Positions 48,401 to 59,445 of a DNA stretch of 64,000 bases are shown piece by piece (position 1 is the first letter of the stretch; the number at the start of each line of letters is the position of its first letter). Position numbers and translations under genes: made by a program. The stretch comes from Porites lobata (lineage: Eukaryota; Cnidaria; Anthozoa; Scleractinia; Poritidae), in assembly GCA_942486035.1 (NCBI GenBank), contig CALNXK010000094.1, forward strand, positions 346,001-410,000, in the 5' to 3' direction. Under the pieces are notes generated by a model. That model did no database searches and was not told where the DNA came from. It was given only the letters and a program-made list of their open reading frames with translations.

Positions 48401-51400
48401 TTATCAGGTGAAGGGCACAGAAAAACAAAGTTAATTTTTGTTAAATAAGAAGCATGTGTTAATATATCTCGTTCTTTTAGTCATCATGAGACAAAAAACG
48501 CGCAATGAATGTGAAACATACCTCGTTCTTTGTAAGCGGTGATATGGTGGCCCACAATTGTCACGGCAAAACCAAAAACCTCACGGCAAAAACAAAATAC
48601 CTCACGGCAAAACCGAAAACCTCAAGGTAAAAACAAAAACCTCACGGCAAAACCAAATACTTCACAGCAAAAGCAAAATAGCTTTGGTCTTGCCGTGGGT
48701 ATTTGCTTTTGCCGTGGGGTATTTGGTTTTTGCTGTGAAGTATTTGGTTTTGTCGTGAGGTATTTTGATTTTGCCGCGAGGTTTTTTAGTTTTGCCGTGA
48801 GGTTTTTGGTTTTGCCGTGACAGTTGTGGGCCACCGTAGGATGAAACAAGCGGTGTAAATATCTCTATCTTTAACCCTGCATTACCAACGAAAAAAGCCC
48901 GATGAATGAGTAATATATCTCGTTCTATAATCTTCGATGAGACGAAACAAGCGCGGCAAATGGTAATACGGATGCTACGATTTTGTCAAAGCATGATAAA
49001 TTTCGAGCCAAAAAATTCAGCATTTCGGGCGAATTGACTAAACATTTTGGGCGACATGACTCTGATTTCGGGCGACTTGACCATAAACCGCAGGGACAAG
49101 TTTTAGGGAGGTGTCCATCTTATATGGAGTTGTCTCTCTATGGAGAGTTGACTGCACATCAAAACAACACTTACTTTTTCCAGTCTGAAATTTGTCCAGT
49201 AGCTCAAACAGTGGTTCACTTGTTGATGATGTGAGGAAAGAACCAACCCTGTAAATGTCCCTTATTGGAGTATCATCGTCTGGGTCCAACATTACCAATG
49301 ACTTGACAAAGAGAACTCCCACGATATTTTCTCTTTCTCCACTGTACACTGGCACTCGTGAATGGCCTTTCCTACTGATCTGCAAATAAGCACCGCCTTG
49401 TGAATAAGGGCACTTTGGAGCCCAATAAAGGGCACATACCCTTCAGGGCAGTGTAAAGGCTCTTACAAAGCCCCTCTTTTCCATGTCACCACGCAACACT
49501 CCTCTCCTAGAAGCATTGTGTGATGACACAAAGAATGACTGCCACTGAGACTATTAACCCTTTCACTGCCGCATGTAGTTAAAGGCAAATTTCGACCAGA
49601 TTTCCAAATTTCATTTTCTAACATTTTGAAAAACAAAAAGTACCATGTGAAAGTACAGGCAGGGACTTTTCATTTGAATGGTCACATCGTAGGATTTCGT
49701 CCACAAACACAAAAGTTACAGTCACCTTTCAAAACTCCATCAAACACTCTGGCAGTGAAAGGGTTAATTTTAAGTACAAAGTGTAGCCTGCGAATACAGC
49801 TGCCAAATATTGTTGGGCTACTCATCACTACCCACCACTGGATACAATTCACAACACATCTCAATGATGAGGAGTCATAAGAGACACCTGTATTCACAGG
49901 CTACAGAGACTAACAACAATACAGTGCGCCGTGACATTCAACAATTAATTGTGATGACTGATGAAAGGATTAGAGGGGAAATAGCACTAAAACTAAATTT
50001 TGTTCTGTTTCTTTTAAGAAGCCTTATCGTTTTTAAGCAAAACAAAGAAAGCTTAACAAAAAAGGATGCATAGTCCTGTGTTATTCATGAATGGGAAAAT
50101 TCAAGGGCTGGCCTCATATCAGTGGCACTAGCTGGAGATCATTAAGAGAAGGGCAAGTTTTATTTTAAAGTTTTTCCTGGTTGATAAAAGCCCAAATTTA
50201 AAGAAAACAAATGCAGCAATAAAAATATTCAAGTGTACCTCTTTCATTGTATCTTGATCCAGTTGCCTGTTGATATCCAGCATGTACACTTTATCCAGGG
50301 GTGTGTACTTATCTTCAACGGTTTTGTTTCTCATTTCTAGAGCTCCCTACAGGCATCAAACAGCCATGTCAACAGGTACCGTTTAAGTATCCGGGTTCAT
50401 CCAAAAATTTGCAAACATTTTTGAAGGCAAGTTTTCACTAGCGACAGAGTTGAAGTCATAATCAGAAGCATAGAACTTTACGACCTTGTGAAAACGGCGT
50501 TCTGATTCTTCGGATTCCACTTATGGCTCTATCGTTGACGATCAAGTGAAAAATGGCTCGTCAGAGTCGCAAGGAGAAGCGAAGGAACTAAACCAATCAT
50601 CAAGCGTGGGAATATGCATTGGAAGAATTTTCGACGAAAAAAATCGTAAGCGGAGTTGGAGGAAAATGGAAACGTTCTGATTCTTCTAACTCTGATTCTT
50701 GATTTTCACTAGGTCATGCATTCAAAGTTGAAGGAAAAATTTTCAAGGACGTTTGACAGAAGGACTTTCCCTGCATATTAATTCTTGCATAAAACAGAAA
50801 AAATGCTTTATGTAAATCACCTTTAACTTCTCTCTGAGCTATGAGATATATTCTGTCTTGGACAACCAAAGAGCATTAGAAAAACACCTTCCAGGCCACT
50901 ACATTCAAAGTTGAAGAACATTCAACGACTTTTCAAGGACTTGCATAGAAATTGAAGCACTTTTCAATGGAAAGTGGAATTTCAAGGACTTTTCAAGGAC
51001 TTCCCTTAAAATTAAAGGACTTTTCAAGACTGTTCAAACCCTGAGCATTGCTTTAACCCCTCACTGCAAAGTAAAATAATTAACTGAAAAAAAATAAAAT
51101 TTATTTTGGTATAAATTAATCCAAAGAAATGTTAAATATAGTTCTTAATGCAAAACTTCTGCCAAAGAAATTTAATTTGAATGGAAACACCCTAGGATTT
51201 TGTTCTCAGAATTAAAAGTTAGAGTGGCAAGTCAACTTGTCTTTACAGTCAAACCAGGTCAAGCGTTCCCGTCGCTAACGAACTAATGAATTCATTCACG
51301 GAAAAATGATTTCGTTTGTTGATTCAATAATCCATTCATAAAATGAACAATCCAATAGTCATTTCAACTCGATTCCATAAAATGTTGATTGAGCTGTTTT

Positions 51401-54400
51401 TTGAAAAATTACAGTTTCCACAAGTTGACCTCAGAATTTTGTTTTTTTCCTTTTTTTTTGAGAGTCAAGTGCTAACGAGTTCAGAAGTTCAAACCCAAAC
51501 AAACTGCAAAATCCACGCCAGTTTGCTGCCAATAATAGGTGCAACAGACCTACAACGTAGGCCTCTCTCTTAGAAAACTCCGACGGTCAAACTGAGGTCA
51601 GTAGAGAACCCCGGTGATTGGTTGATGGGAATCCTCGGCCTTTTCAGTTTCTTTATGTGTCTGTCTATTGTGGTGTTATTTTGATTTAAATTCAATGAAA
51701 AAATTATTCACATAACATTAAAAAAGGTTGCAAATAGGATTGAACACAACAGACAAGAATCAAAGAACAGGTGATTTTGTTCATAAACCAAATCAACATT
51801 TGATTATTGAATCGAGGAACAATTTCACGTTGGATTATTCATTTTAACAGTTCATTGAATCAAAAATAAATCATTTTTCCATTAAAAAATTGATTAGTTT
51901 GTTACTTTCCTTTTTGGCTTGACTGTAACTTGGTCTAGAAGCAGGGTGCAAAGTCCAGTTCTTTGCCTTGCCATAAAGGTGGTAACATTAGCTAAACTAG
52001 CCTTTGAAAGTCATATACCATACATATACCATTACAGTCTCACAATCCCCTTGGATTACCTTTGTCATGATTCGCTGCCTGTTGCACTCAAATTTTAGTG
52101 TACTTATGGCATATTTGCATCAAAGTTTACCTAAGGTGACTTCTCATCCGGTGGTATCCATGCACATAACTTTATGAAATGCACATTTAATGAGTTCTAG
52201 AATTATTTCCATAGGCTTGCTACCTGTATAATCATGACTTCATCTTGACTAAGGGGGTCCTCATTAGCATCTGTATCTTCCTTGTGTAAATCCACAAGTT
52301 CTTTTAACTCTGGCAGGAGACAAACACAGAACGCATTTTAAAACCTTTCACAGTGATGTGATAAATGATGGAGACCAGTAACCTGCTCACCCCCACCCCA
52401 CCCCCCTGCCTATGGGGCTACTTCCTCTTAATGGGGTATACTGCAGAGTCTTTGAGACTCTGGCTAAAGAGATGAGTTGTCAAGCTGTTCCATATAATAA
52501 GAGTGTGGTGAACTGAGTGATATAAAAACAGTAAAGGGAGCATAGTGTAGGATAGTTTTATACGTAAGCTTGGTGGCAAATAATCAGGGATTATGTGGAA
52601 AAGATCATAAATGTTTCAGAGTCAAACTGAAGTAAAATACAGTATACTACTATTCCAGAGATAACGGGTGATTTTTCACCCTGCACTGGAGTCAGAGAAG
52701 TAAATCATACTCTGTTGAGCAGCACATGTCTGTATAGATTATATGTTAGTGCCCCCTACCATTTAGGCCTCCTACAGAGGCATTCCAAGGGCTTTGTCAC
52801 ACATTCCTCTCCCTTTATCACCATGGACAAATTGATAAAGCCCTAGGAAAGTCTGCAAGGGAGTCTAGGGGACTGGGTTTGGGGGGTGGAAAACAATTTC
52901 CAGACCAGAAGAGACACTAGCTAAGCTGTGAAATGTAAAAGCACCTAGCAGTGTGAAAGCTGCGACATGCAAGTTCTCATGAAGTAATAATTGACGAATA
53001 ATAAACTACTAAAATGTCAACAATATGTGTGGAACAATAATTAAGTAATAACTGAAGGTTATATAGAAGGAGTGCGGGTGACAATGACAGAAGTTCAAGA
53101 CACTTTTGACCTTTTGCGCAAGTTTCACGTGATAAATGGTAAAAACAAGCGTGATGATATTATGAATGAAGAAGGTCCAAACAGCTTGATCAGATTTGCA
53201 TTCTGTGCATTCCATCCATTCTTAAGGGCAGTCCAACTGAAGCTGGCTCCATGTATGTGCCAACCGTATGTAATAGCAACTTGGAGATTAGGATTGCAGG
53301 CTCCTTTCATTGCCCCAACAGACCTTTTTACCGATATGGCGGCCATATTGAATTAATTCGATTTATAAAGGAGTATTATAGGATGCCCAGGGGAAATGAG
53401 CACATTTCGTTTGTATTTTCGAGTGCTTTTCGGGACATTTTTTCTTAAAGTTTTCTTAGACTGAGATTGTAATAGGAAAAAAGATCCTTGTGCCGTGTTT
53501 GGATGTAATAATGATTGCCTTTTTCTAGTTTAGTATTAGAAATATGGTCTTTCACTGTATATTTCTGGGGAAAAGGCAATCATTATTACATTGAAACAGC
53601 ATAAGGATCTTTTTTCCCATTACAATCTTATTCTAAGAAAACTGAAAGAAAAAATGTCCCAAAAAGCGTTCGAAATACAAACAAGATGTGCTCATGCCCC
53701 CTGGCCATCCTATAATACTCCTCAAATCGAATTAATTAAATATGGCCGCCGTATCGTTAAAAAGGTCTATTAATTTACAGAGGAACATCAGGGAGAAAAC
53801 AAATGACATCACTACCGAGCACTGTGATTTACCTGCTCTTCTGAAGAATGTGGAATGCTCATGTCCCAGAAGACAGTCAAGCAGTTTTGAAATAGGCCAG
53901 GCAACAACAAACATTAAAACCATCAATACCTTTACAAGCCTGAAAATTATAATTACTAATTAAAACATTAAAGTCACTTTACTTCAATGTTAGCAAACGA
54001 TAACAATTTTGACCATTTTAACAATATTATTTCCCAAGGTCACAGGCAAGGAAAAGCTAAGCAGGCTTTTTTTATTAAGTCAACCTCGCTTTTCCTACTT
54101 AACTGCACCTTCAAATTACTACTGGCCATGTATTTATTTTCACAGCAATTTCAGCTGGTGGTGAGCCCTTTTTCAGCCTTCTGAGAGGTACCATTAAATC
54201 AATATTTATTGTTGGTTGATGAGTAAGAGCCCCTTTGGATGTCATTGGGTTCTCTAGCAAAATCCCGGCATTCTCAGTAAAAATCTCCCGCTTATGAATC
54301 TAATAAAGTTGGCAGGTACAATGTATAGTAGCTGAGTTGATCCAGCTTGACCTTCTACAGTGAAACCACAATGTAACAAAGTGAAAAAGGGACTACGAAA

Positions 54401-57400
54401 TATGGTTGTTGTTATGAGACTGGAATATGTGGAATAAACCATGGCACATTACCACACATTTTAATATGACCAGGGCAAAGAGGAACATTGTTTGTTAAAT
54501 CACTATAATTATATGTTTATTTAATTATAACAGGGTTTAATGATACCGTGTCCCACCTTTTGCACATTTACAGCCTGCACCATTCAGGGTGTGTCAAGTA
54601 AGATAAATGACTGTATTATAGTACCATTAAGACTACAGAGCTTACACCAATAATTAAATCATTTAATACAAACAAAGTTGTTAAAGCTACTTACGGAGCC
54701 AGTGTTGCTCCTATTGCCAGACCATAACGGGTGCAAAGAGCTTGAGGAACAACTCTGTGATAAACCAAACAATGTCACTTACTAAGTCAATTTTGAAGAC
54801 ATCATTTTATATAGATCTAGCTCTTGCCTCCATTGACCACAATGATACAGGTACATTGTAAAGGTAATCAATCCATATGGCTTACCTCATTCAATTTGAA
54901 ATTTATTTGCAAGTGTTTTTTTGAAAAGTATCAAAATTGCATAAGCCTGTAGAGTGAATGCAATTTGAGCTTTATTGAAAAAAACATGAGTGCAAATTAA
55001 TTCCACATTACACAAGAAAATTCATATGATATAGTAATATACACAAAGACGTTTACACTGTTACGGAGATGCCAACCTCTGGAGATCTAAAATCTGGAGA
55101 CTTTCTCTTTTTCACTACCCGCCCCCCCTCCCCAGGAAATTCAATGAATGCTGCCCCCACTCCCCACCCCTGACAAATATGGGAATGACTAAGGACAATT
55201 ATGAGGTCTTACATGAAGAACATACTTTCAAAATTCCCGATCATCGCTTTCATGCCAGAAATAATCTTTGTCTGTGACTAAATAGGTGCAAAAAGGCCCC
55301 AGAAATCATACTATGAATAACAAAAATTCAAGTTTTGAGCTTAAAATGGGCTAAATCTCAACCTAAGGCACAGAAAAGCTCAAATGATGATTTTATCCAG
55401 GAGATATGGTGATCCGTACGGGAGACCGGGAGATTGGTGTCGTATCTGGGAGAGTTGGCATATACGCTGTTAGCTTTGTGCTAAGTTTTAGCACTTTATA
55501 TCCAAACAGTGACCAGAAAATGGCTCAACTACAGTGAAACCTGTATTAAGCGGACACCCTCGGGGAATGCTGTAGAGTCCGCTTAATACAGGGTGTCCGC
55601 CTAATACAGGTTTCGATAGATAACGTCATATGAGATGTCAAATGCCATTCAAATGAACAGTGGAAATGTTAAGAATTCTCCTAGAGACTTTGCGGTATAC
55701 GTTTGCATTAATTTCTTTATCAAAGTGGACTAATTGGTCATAGTACCATAAACATAGATTGCAACTCAAATTTGCAGAAATCAGGTGAGTGAAACAAGCT
55801 CTACACAAACAAAACGAAATAGAAAACATTACTTTACTGTGAAACTAATCAAATAAGTTCGTCAAGTCACGTTTTTTAATGTAAAAATCGAAAAAGTTGT
55901 GGGTGGCAATTTGAGGTAATCTTTCGCATTTCCGGTGTCTGGCATGTTGGGTAGTGGAATTTGATTACAAGTGTCCGTGTAATACAGGTTGGTAACAATA
56001 GAAATGACTATTTCAGGTACTTTATAGGTGTCCGCGTCCGCTTAATAAAGGTTTCATTTAAAGCAAATAAGGGAAATGAATTTTGGGACTTTGGCTCCTG
56101 TCCGCTTAATAGAGGGTGTCCGCTTAATACGGTGTCCGCTTAATACAGGTTTCACTGTAGCTTCAAAACAGCAAAATTCCTAGGAGCAAATGAGTTAAGG
56201 TTCAGATTATCCAAAACGTCCTTGCACTTACTCCCCAAAAAACAGCACAGCAGTCACGGAAACACAGATGGCAATCACAGGACTAGAGATCCTGTCCATG
56301 AAGATTGGCATGGATTCCACAGCTGCAGCATTTGCCAGCAATAGAGTCACCAGGAGTAAGTGGTGTTTTTCTACCAGTGGCAATATTTTAGTTGCATGTC
56401 TCTTCTCTAAAGGCTTCCCTCCTCTTTGAAGAACTTTCAAACTCAGTATGTCCAGCGATAACAGGCCCATGGTCAATCCTGACATTAAACCTACGAGTGT
56501 GAAGAAATTCACTTATTAAATGTATTATTTCTTGTGCTTTGTGACCCCTTGATTACCCTGCGAGCAGAGGCTAACTTTTCACAAATGTACTGGTGTGCAG
56601 AAAGTTATAGCATCAAACACCAACTACCAATTCCTGTCCAGGGCTTCAAATTACGGCTAGTCAACGGACAATGTCCAGTCAAAAAAAGGCTTTGTCCGGT
56701 CAAATCCTTGAATGGCTGGACATTTTGTCCACTCTTTTACGCTTCTAATGTAATTCAGACCTTTGAACACTTTTTTTAAATATGACTGGTCAAAACTTGA
56801 CATTATTGACGTTCATGAAGGAAAAACGTGGGAAGAGAGAGAAAAAAAAAGGCAGCCAGATCAAGAACTTTTATTATGTAAACCATTCATAACACAAGGC
56901 CTCTGACAGGTTGCGGAAAAAAAGGCGAATTTCATGGAATTTTCAGAGACAAATTCGCGGAAAAAAATGGCCGATTTCGCGGGAATTTCGTGGAAAAAAT
57001 TCAAGTCAAATTTTGCCGAAAAACGATCGTTAAAAAAAGCCAATTTTGCGACAAATTTCACTAGAAAGCGATAGGTTTTGCGCTGATTTCACAAACATTG
57101 TTAATAAAACAAGACAGCAATTTTGCCCAGTTTTGGGGAGGGGGGAAATGATGAGCCTGTGTAATAACAACAACAACAGAAACACCAACTACCTATAAAT
57201 GTTGCCCTTTTAAAAGCGGTGATTTTGAGCTCAAAACCCTCGTTTGCTTTGCGATGTCGTTTGGACTTGGTATTCTCTTGCACAGGTTTTTTTTTAATCA
57301 GAGATCATCATTTGCTCTTTTATTTAACAACAATAAGCTCAGAAATGTGCTAATGGCAAAGCTTTTTATATCGTGCACTGGCCAGTGCCCAGTTTTTCGC

Positions 57401-58595
57401 AATAACAATCTAAGAACACCTGGTAGTTTTGGGACGTTTTCTCATTGCGGTGACGAAGTTTCAAAATAAATTTTCAAGTTTACGGCAAAAAACAGCCCCA
57501 TAAGCTGCGATAAGTCTCAAATATGTTGAACTGACGTGTATTTGGTAAGATTTCTACCGTGTCTATTTTTGTGAATAACTTTCGTGGATTTGCCTGAATT
57601 TCATGGCTCTGCGACTGTGAGAAATTTCATAAGCCCTGCGCTGGGGGTGTTAACAGTGGTTTTTCATTTTCCGGAAGTTGCGAGTTATTGCTTCATCCTC
57701 TATAAAGTTGTCACCACAAACTCAGGAGTAGGGTGTGTAGTGTTGTAAAGCATTATTATAACAGTCCGCATATATTTCATTGTAAAGTGCAGTCGGATAA
57801 TCCTAGATGAAAGACACTTGTCCCGCCAAAAGCGGGTTGGGTCCGAGCAAAAATAGGTTTGACTGGACAACTTGACCGGTGTCAGCGGGGAAATTATTTG
57901 AAATCCTGCCTGTCCGTCCATCAAAAATAAGTGGGTACTAGTTGGCTCTAGACTGGTTTAGCTATAACATTGCAACAGCTTGATCTGCTATCTGGTAAGG
58001 CCCTTTTAGGCCTGCACAGCTGTCAACAATATTTAGCACAGCATCAAAAACAAATATTGGATGGGGGGTAAGGAACGCCCGGTCCCTCCCCTGTGCATGA
58101 CTTGCTCCTAGGAAAAACTTTCAACTATTTTCATGATACATGTCATCAGCTTTAAACATGAAAATCCTTTAACGTTGAATAGAGCTTGTTGTTTTGTTAT
58201 CGGGCCAAACAGTTATAAACTTGCGTTGAAAGGATTTGGCATTCTCCTACAGGTACGCTGAAATATTTAACATATAGTTATAACTTCTCAACTTTCTTAG
58301 CCAATATTTATTATTTAGGGAATTTTCTTTGTTATTATACTTAACCTCCATATTAAATGTGGTATTATAATTCCTAAGATGTACTTCTTCGGGAAAATGA
58401 TGCATTTTTGGTTTTAAAACATAAAAAATCGCTCGTCCCTTCATACAAACCTGCAAAAAGAACCAATGCGATGTAAACACCAAGATATACCCAGAACATC
58501 GAATCCTTGTAGTTAAGTGCTTCTTCGGGAAGGTCATAACGAGTTCCATTGCATAAAACAGAACTTTCACCATGCTTTATACAAACAAAACTCAT
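45403..58595 (-). CDS. DUF21 and CBS-pair membrane protein (CNNM/Mam3-like metal-ion transporter), complete, 10 coding exons
   Basis: Exons in transcript order: 58451-58595, 56232-56490, 54695-54754, 53833-53939, 52224-52309, 50239-50346, 49175-49379, 47712-47767, 46192-46395, 45403-45468. All are GT-AG with consistent phases: 1296 nt, 431 aa. The DUF21 (CNNM transmembrane) domain spans about residues 35-190, with SGLTMGLLSLDILSL near 50-65, a helix with ANAAAVESMPIFMD, and LFFGEVVPQALCTRYGLAIG near 130-150. A helix near 157-178 leads into the cytoplasmic part, where a CBS pair covers about 230-370 (GHSRVPVYSGERENIVGVLF, RVVGIITLEDVIELL). The tail ends INDTEPLLSQSS, with a dileucine-like EPLL. 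There is no N-terminal signal or long extracellular domain and no C-terminal cyclic-nucleotide-like domain, unlike vertebrate CNNM1-4, so it resembles plant DUF21 and yeast Mam3 proteins. Magnesium or other metal handling is inferred from the superfamily. An in-frame stop precedes the ATG at 58595. Confidence 0.93.
45821..45978. repeat. CpG-rich hairpin element
   Basis: TCCTATTTGGGCGAGTGAAA and CTCGCGAGAACGCGCGAGCG on the left are mirrored by CGCGCGTTCTCGCGAGGCTC and GCTTGCCCAAATAGGGGA on the right. It is far richer in CpG than its surroundings, in the last intron of the DUF21-CBS gene. ORFs across it on both strands are symmetry artefacts. Confidence 0.75.
46731..46940. repeat. TTAACCCTTTAAAT TIR element
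   Basis: TTAACCCTTTAAATCTCAAT at the left is mirrored by GGGGCTTAAAGGATTAA at the right, about 210 bp. The ends resemble those of the 49554-49767 element (TTAACCCTTTCACTGCC). Confidence 0.6.
46939..47366. repeat. 428-bp foldback element
   Basis: TAAGATGGAATCCACCATGA and ATTGAGTAATTTCAATTTTC at the left are mirrored by AATTAAAATTACTCAATTTC and CTGGTGGATTCCGTCTTA at the right. A second, inner pair flanks the centre (CATGGGAGCCCGAGAAAATG versus CATTTTCTCGGACTCCCACG). It directly abuts the preceding element. Confidence 0.75.
48546..48836. repeat. Long hairpin built of CCTCACGGCAAAACCAAA tandem units
   Basis: The left half carries about seven ~20-bp units of the type CCTCACGGCAAAACCAAAAA, and the right half carries the same units inverted. 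The outer flanks GGTGGCCCACAATTGTCACG and GTGACAGTTGTGGGCCACC also match, and the centre is near 48690. The spurious ORFs here (Lys/Thr/Asn-rich or Phe/Val-rich) are products of the repeat. Confidence 0.8.
49554..49767. repeat. TTAACCCTTTCACTGCC TIR element
   Basis: TTAACCCTTTCACTGCC at the left is exactly inverted at 49751-49767, for a 214-bp element. It is non-coding and lies in the intron before exon 7 of the DUF21-CBS gene. Confidence 0.75.
49783..49904. repeat. 122-bp TIR element
   Basis: GTAGCCTGCGAATACAG at the left is mirrored by CTGTATTCACAGGCTAC at 49888-49904, with one mismatch. The GTAGCCTG start resembles the hairpin at 21607. Confidence 0.7.
50902..51040. repeat. Degenerate array of GACTTTTCAAGGACTT units
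   Basis: The words TTTTCAAGGACTT and ATTTCAAGGACTTTTCAAGG recur about six times in 140 bp. It is a non-coding low-copy tandem array in an intron. Confidence 0.6.
51244..51928. repeat. TIR element 'TACAGTCAAACCAGGTCAAGC'
   Basis: TACAGTCAAACCAGGTCAAG at the left is loosely mirrored by TTTTTGGCTTGACTGTA at the right. Inner stretches (TTGATTCAATAATCCATTCA and its approximate inverse near 51800-51840) support a foldback of about 685 bp. It is pogo-like by its CAGTCAAACC end. Confidence 0.55.
52550..52760. repeat. Dispersed repeat shared with 35437-35640, copy B
   Basis: It contains TAAGCTTGGTGGCAAATAAT, then CCAGAGATAACGGGTGATTT at 52654, then a GTTGAGCAGCACATG block, in the same order as copy A in the CNT gene. 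It is non-coding. Confidence 0.6.
53069..53319. repeat. Dispersed repeat shared with 30151-30414, copy B
   Basis: It shares GGAGTGCGGG, CACGTGATAAATGGTAAAAA, CAAGCGTGAT, TGTGCATTCCATCCATTCT and TTAGGATTGCAGGCTCCT with copy A. It is interrupted at its right end by the large palindrome that starts at 53320. Confidence 0.6.
53320..53768. repeat. 449-bp near-palindromic foldback element
   Basis: AGACCTTTTTACCGATATGG begins the left arm and CCGTATCGTTAAAAAGGTCT ends the right arm. The arms are about 200 bp each and pair along their whole length (for example AAAAAAGATCCTTGTGCCGT with the inverted ACAGCATAAGGATCTTTTTT), leaving a loop of about 50 bp near 53545. It ends 65 bp from exon 4 of the DUF21-CBS gene, on the downstream side. 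Confidence 0.85.
55066..55463. repeat. TIR element 'GATGCCAACCTCTGGAGA'
   Basis: GAGATGCCAACCTCTGGAGA at the left is mirrored by TCTGGGAGAGTTGGCAT at the right, about 400 bp in total. It is non-coding and lies in an intron of the DUF21-CBS gene. Confidence 0.6.
55530..56159. mobile_element. Intact pogo/Tigger-like non-autonomous element
   Basis: TACAGTGAAACCTGTATTAA then GCGGACACC at the left is exactly mirrored by GGTGTCCGC then TTAATACAGGTTTCACTGTA at the right. Sub-terminal copies of TGTCCGCTTAATACAGG occur on both sides. It has no transposase ORF. It is the same family as the split copy at 32337-34900. Confidence 0.75.
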
Positions 58596-58712
58596 TGTTG
58601 TCAATGTTCCTGTCAACTCTCTTGTTCACCTCTCAATGCTCCGCCATGTTGAAAATTCTGGTTCTTTCCCTAGCGTGACACTTATCACGTGCAAACTGGA
58701 TCGAGTGACAGT
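58596..58712 (-). promoter_or_regulatory. Residual 5' UTR/proximal promoter of the DUF21-CBS gene with a 4-codon uORF
   Basis: Only 117 bp separate the start codon from the retrotransposon. On the minus strand this stretch has a CACGTG E-box (58686-58691) and a tiny upstream ORF, ATGGCGGAGCATTGA (58633-58647), 37 nt before the main ATG. No TATA box is evident. Whether transcription starts inside this stretch or within the inserted LTR cannot be seen. Confidence 0.5.
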
Positions 58713-58860
58713 TGTTAAAATATCCTGGATAAACTATGATATGTGACACGAGAGAACGGATAGATGAACACAACCTTTTAATACACACAAGTAGCAAGAT
58801 GGCGGGCCCAAAGAGACACCAAACTCGGGCCCAGTCCCTGACATAAAGCATACTATAACA
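58713..58860 (-). repeat. 3' LTR of the Gypsy element
   Basis: 148 bp, identical base for base to 63325-63472 as read here. It is the LTR proximal to the DUF21-CBS gene, so any promoter in it would fire toward that gene. Confidence 0.95.
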
Positions 58861-58871
58861 TCCCTCCTACT
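58861..58871 (-). other. Polypurine tract
   Basis: On the minus strand AGTAGGAGGGA directly precedes the 3' LTR, the expected primer site for plus-strand synthesis. Confidence 0.75.
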
Positions 58872-59115
58872 GTACAAAAAGGAATTGAACAAGAGTTCTT
58901 AAAGGTAATCAGTTCTTAAAAGTCAAGAGTAAAAATCCACTATTCCGCAAGGTGGGAAGTCCTTGGTAAAGTCTCAACAAATCCTGGCAACATATGGTGT
59001 GCATCAAAAGTCACTGCACTAAATCCTAAATTGGTATAACAATGGAGTACGCGTGGTAAGTGTGAACTTGAACAAACGAACTGGTATAGGCGCTCAACTC
59101 CTAAAACAGAAGGTT

Positions 59116-59445
59116 CTATTCAGTAAAACGAGCAGGTCTTATAATTGTCGCCCACCCTGGTCCGATAGGTCCCAGGGTTCGCACTAGCACCGGGGATCCA
59201 GGGGTGAGACCAACATCTCTTGTAGGACTGGACACAACGGTGTGCGGTGCCTTAGTAGACTTCGGAATATCATGAGAGGGTTCAACAACAGGGTCATCAG
59301 ACTCGGTGATTGCAGGCTCATCCTCAGAGCTAATCACAGGTTGACCCGTGTTTGCCGGGCGAAGGTGGCGCCTGTTACGGCGAAGGATTGAACCAGATTG
59401 GGTTTTCACTTCATATGACCGCGGCTCAGGTCTTGTGCAACTCAC
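59116..59445 (-). pseudogene. Gypsy pol C-terminal tail (integrase C-terminus), out of frame with integrase core
   Basis: The open frame carries RPEPRSYEVKTQSG and RRNRRHLRPA, the typical end of Gypsy integrases. It is separated from the core integrase ORF (ending 59567) by frame changes between 59445 and 59570. A Pro/Ser/Asp-rich tail follows. Confidence 0.75.

Noticed and set aside
48539..48849. Two overlapping ORFs, one Lys/Thr/Gln-rich and one Phe/Val-rich, on opposite strands
   Set aside because: They are translations of the mirrored minisatellite hairpin; composition follows the repeat unit and there is no start context or splice support.
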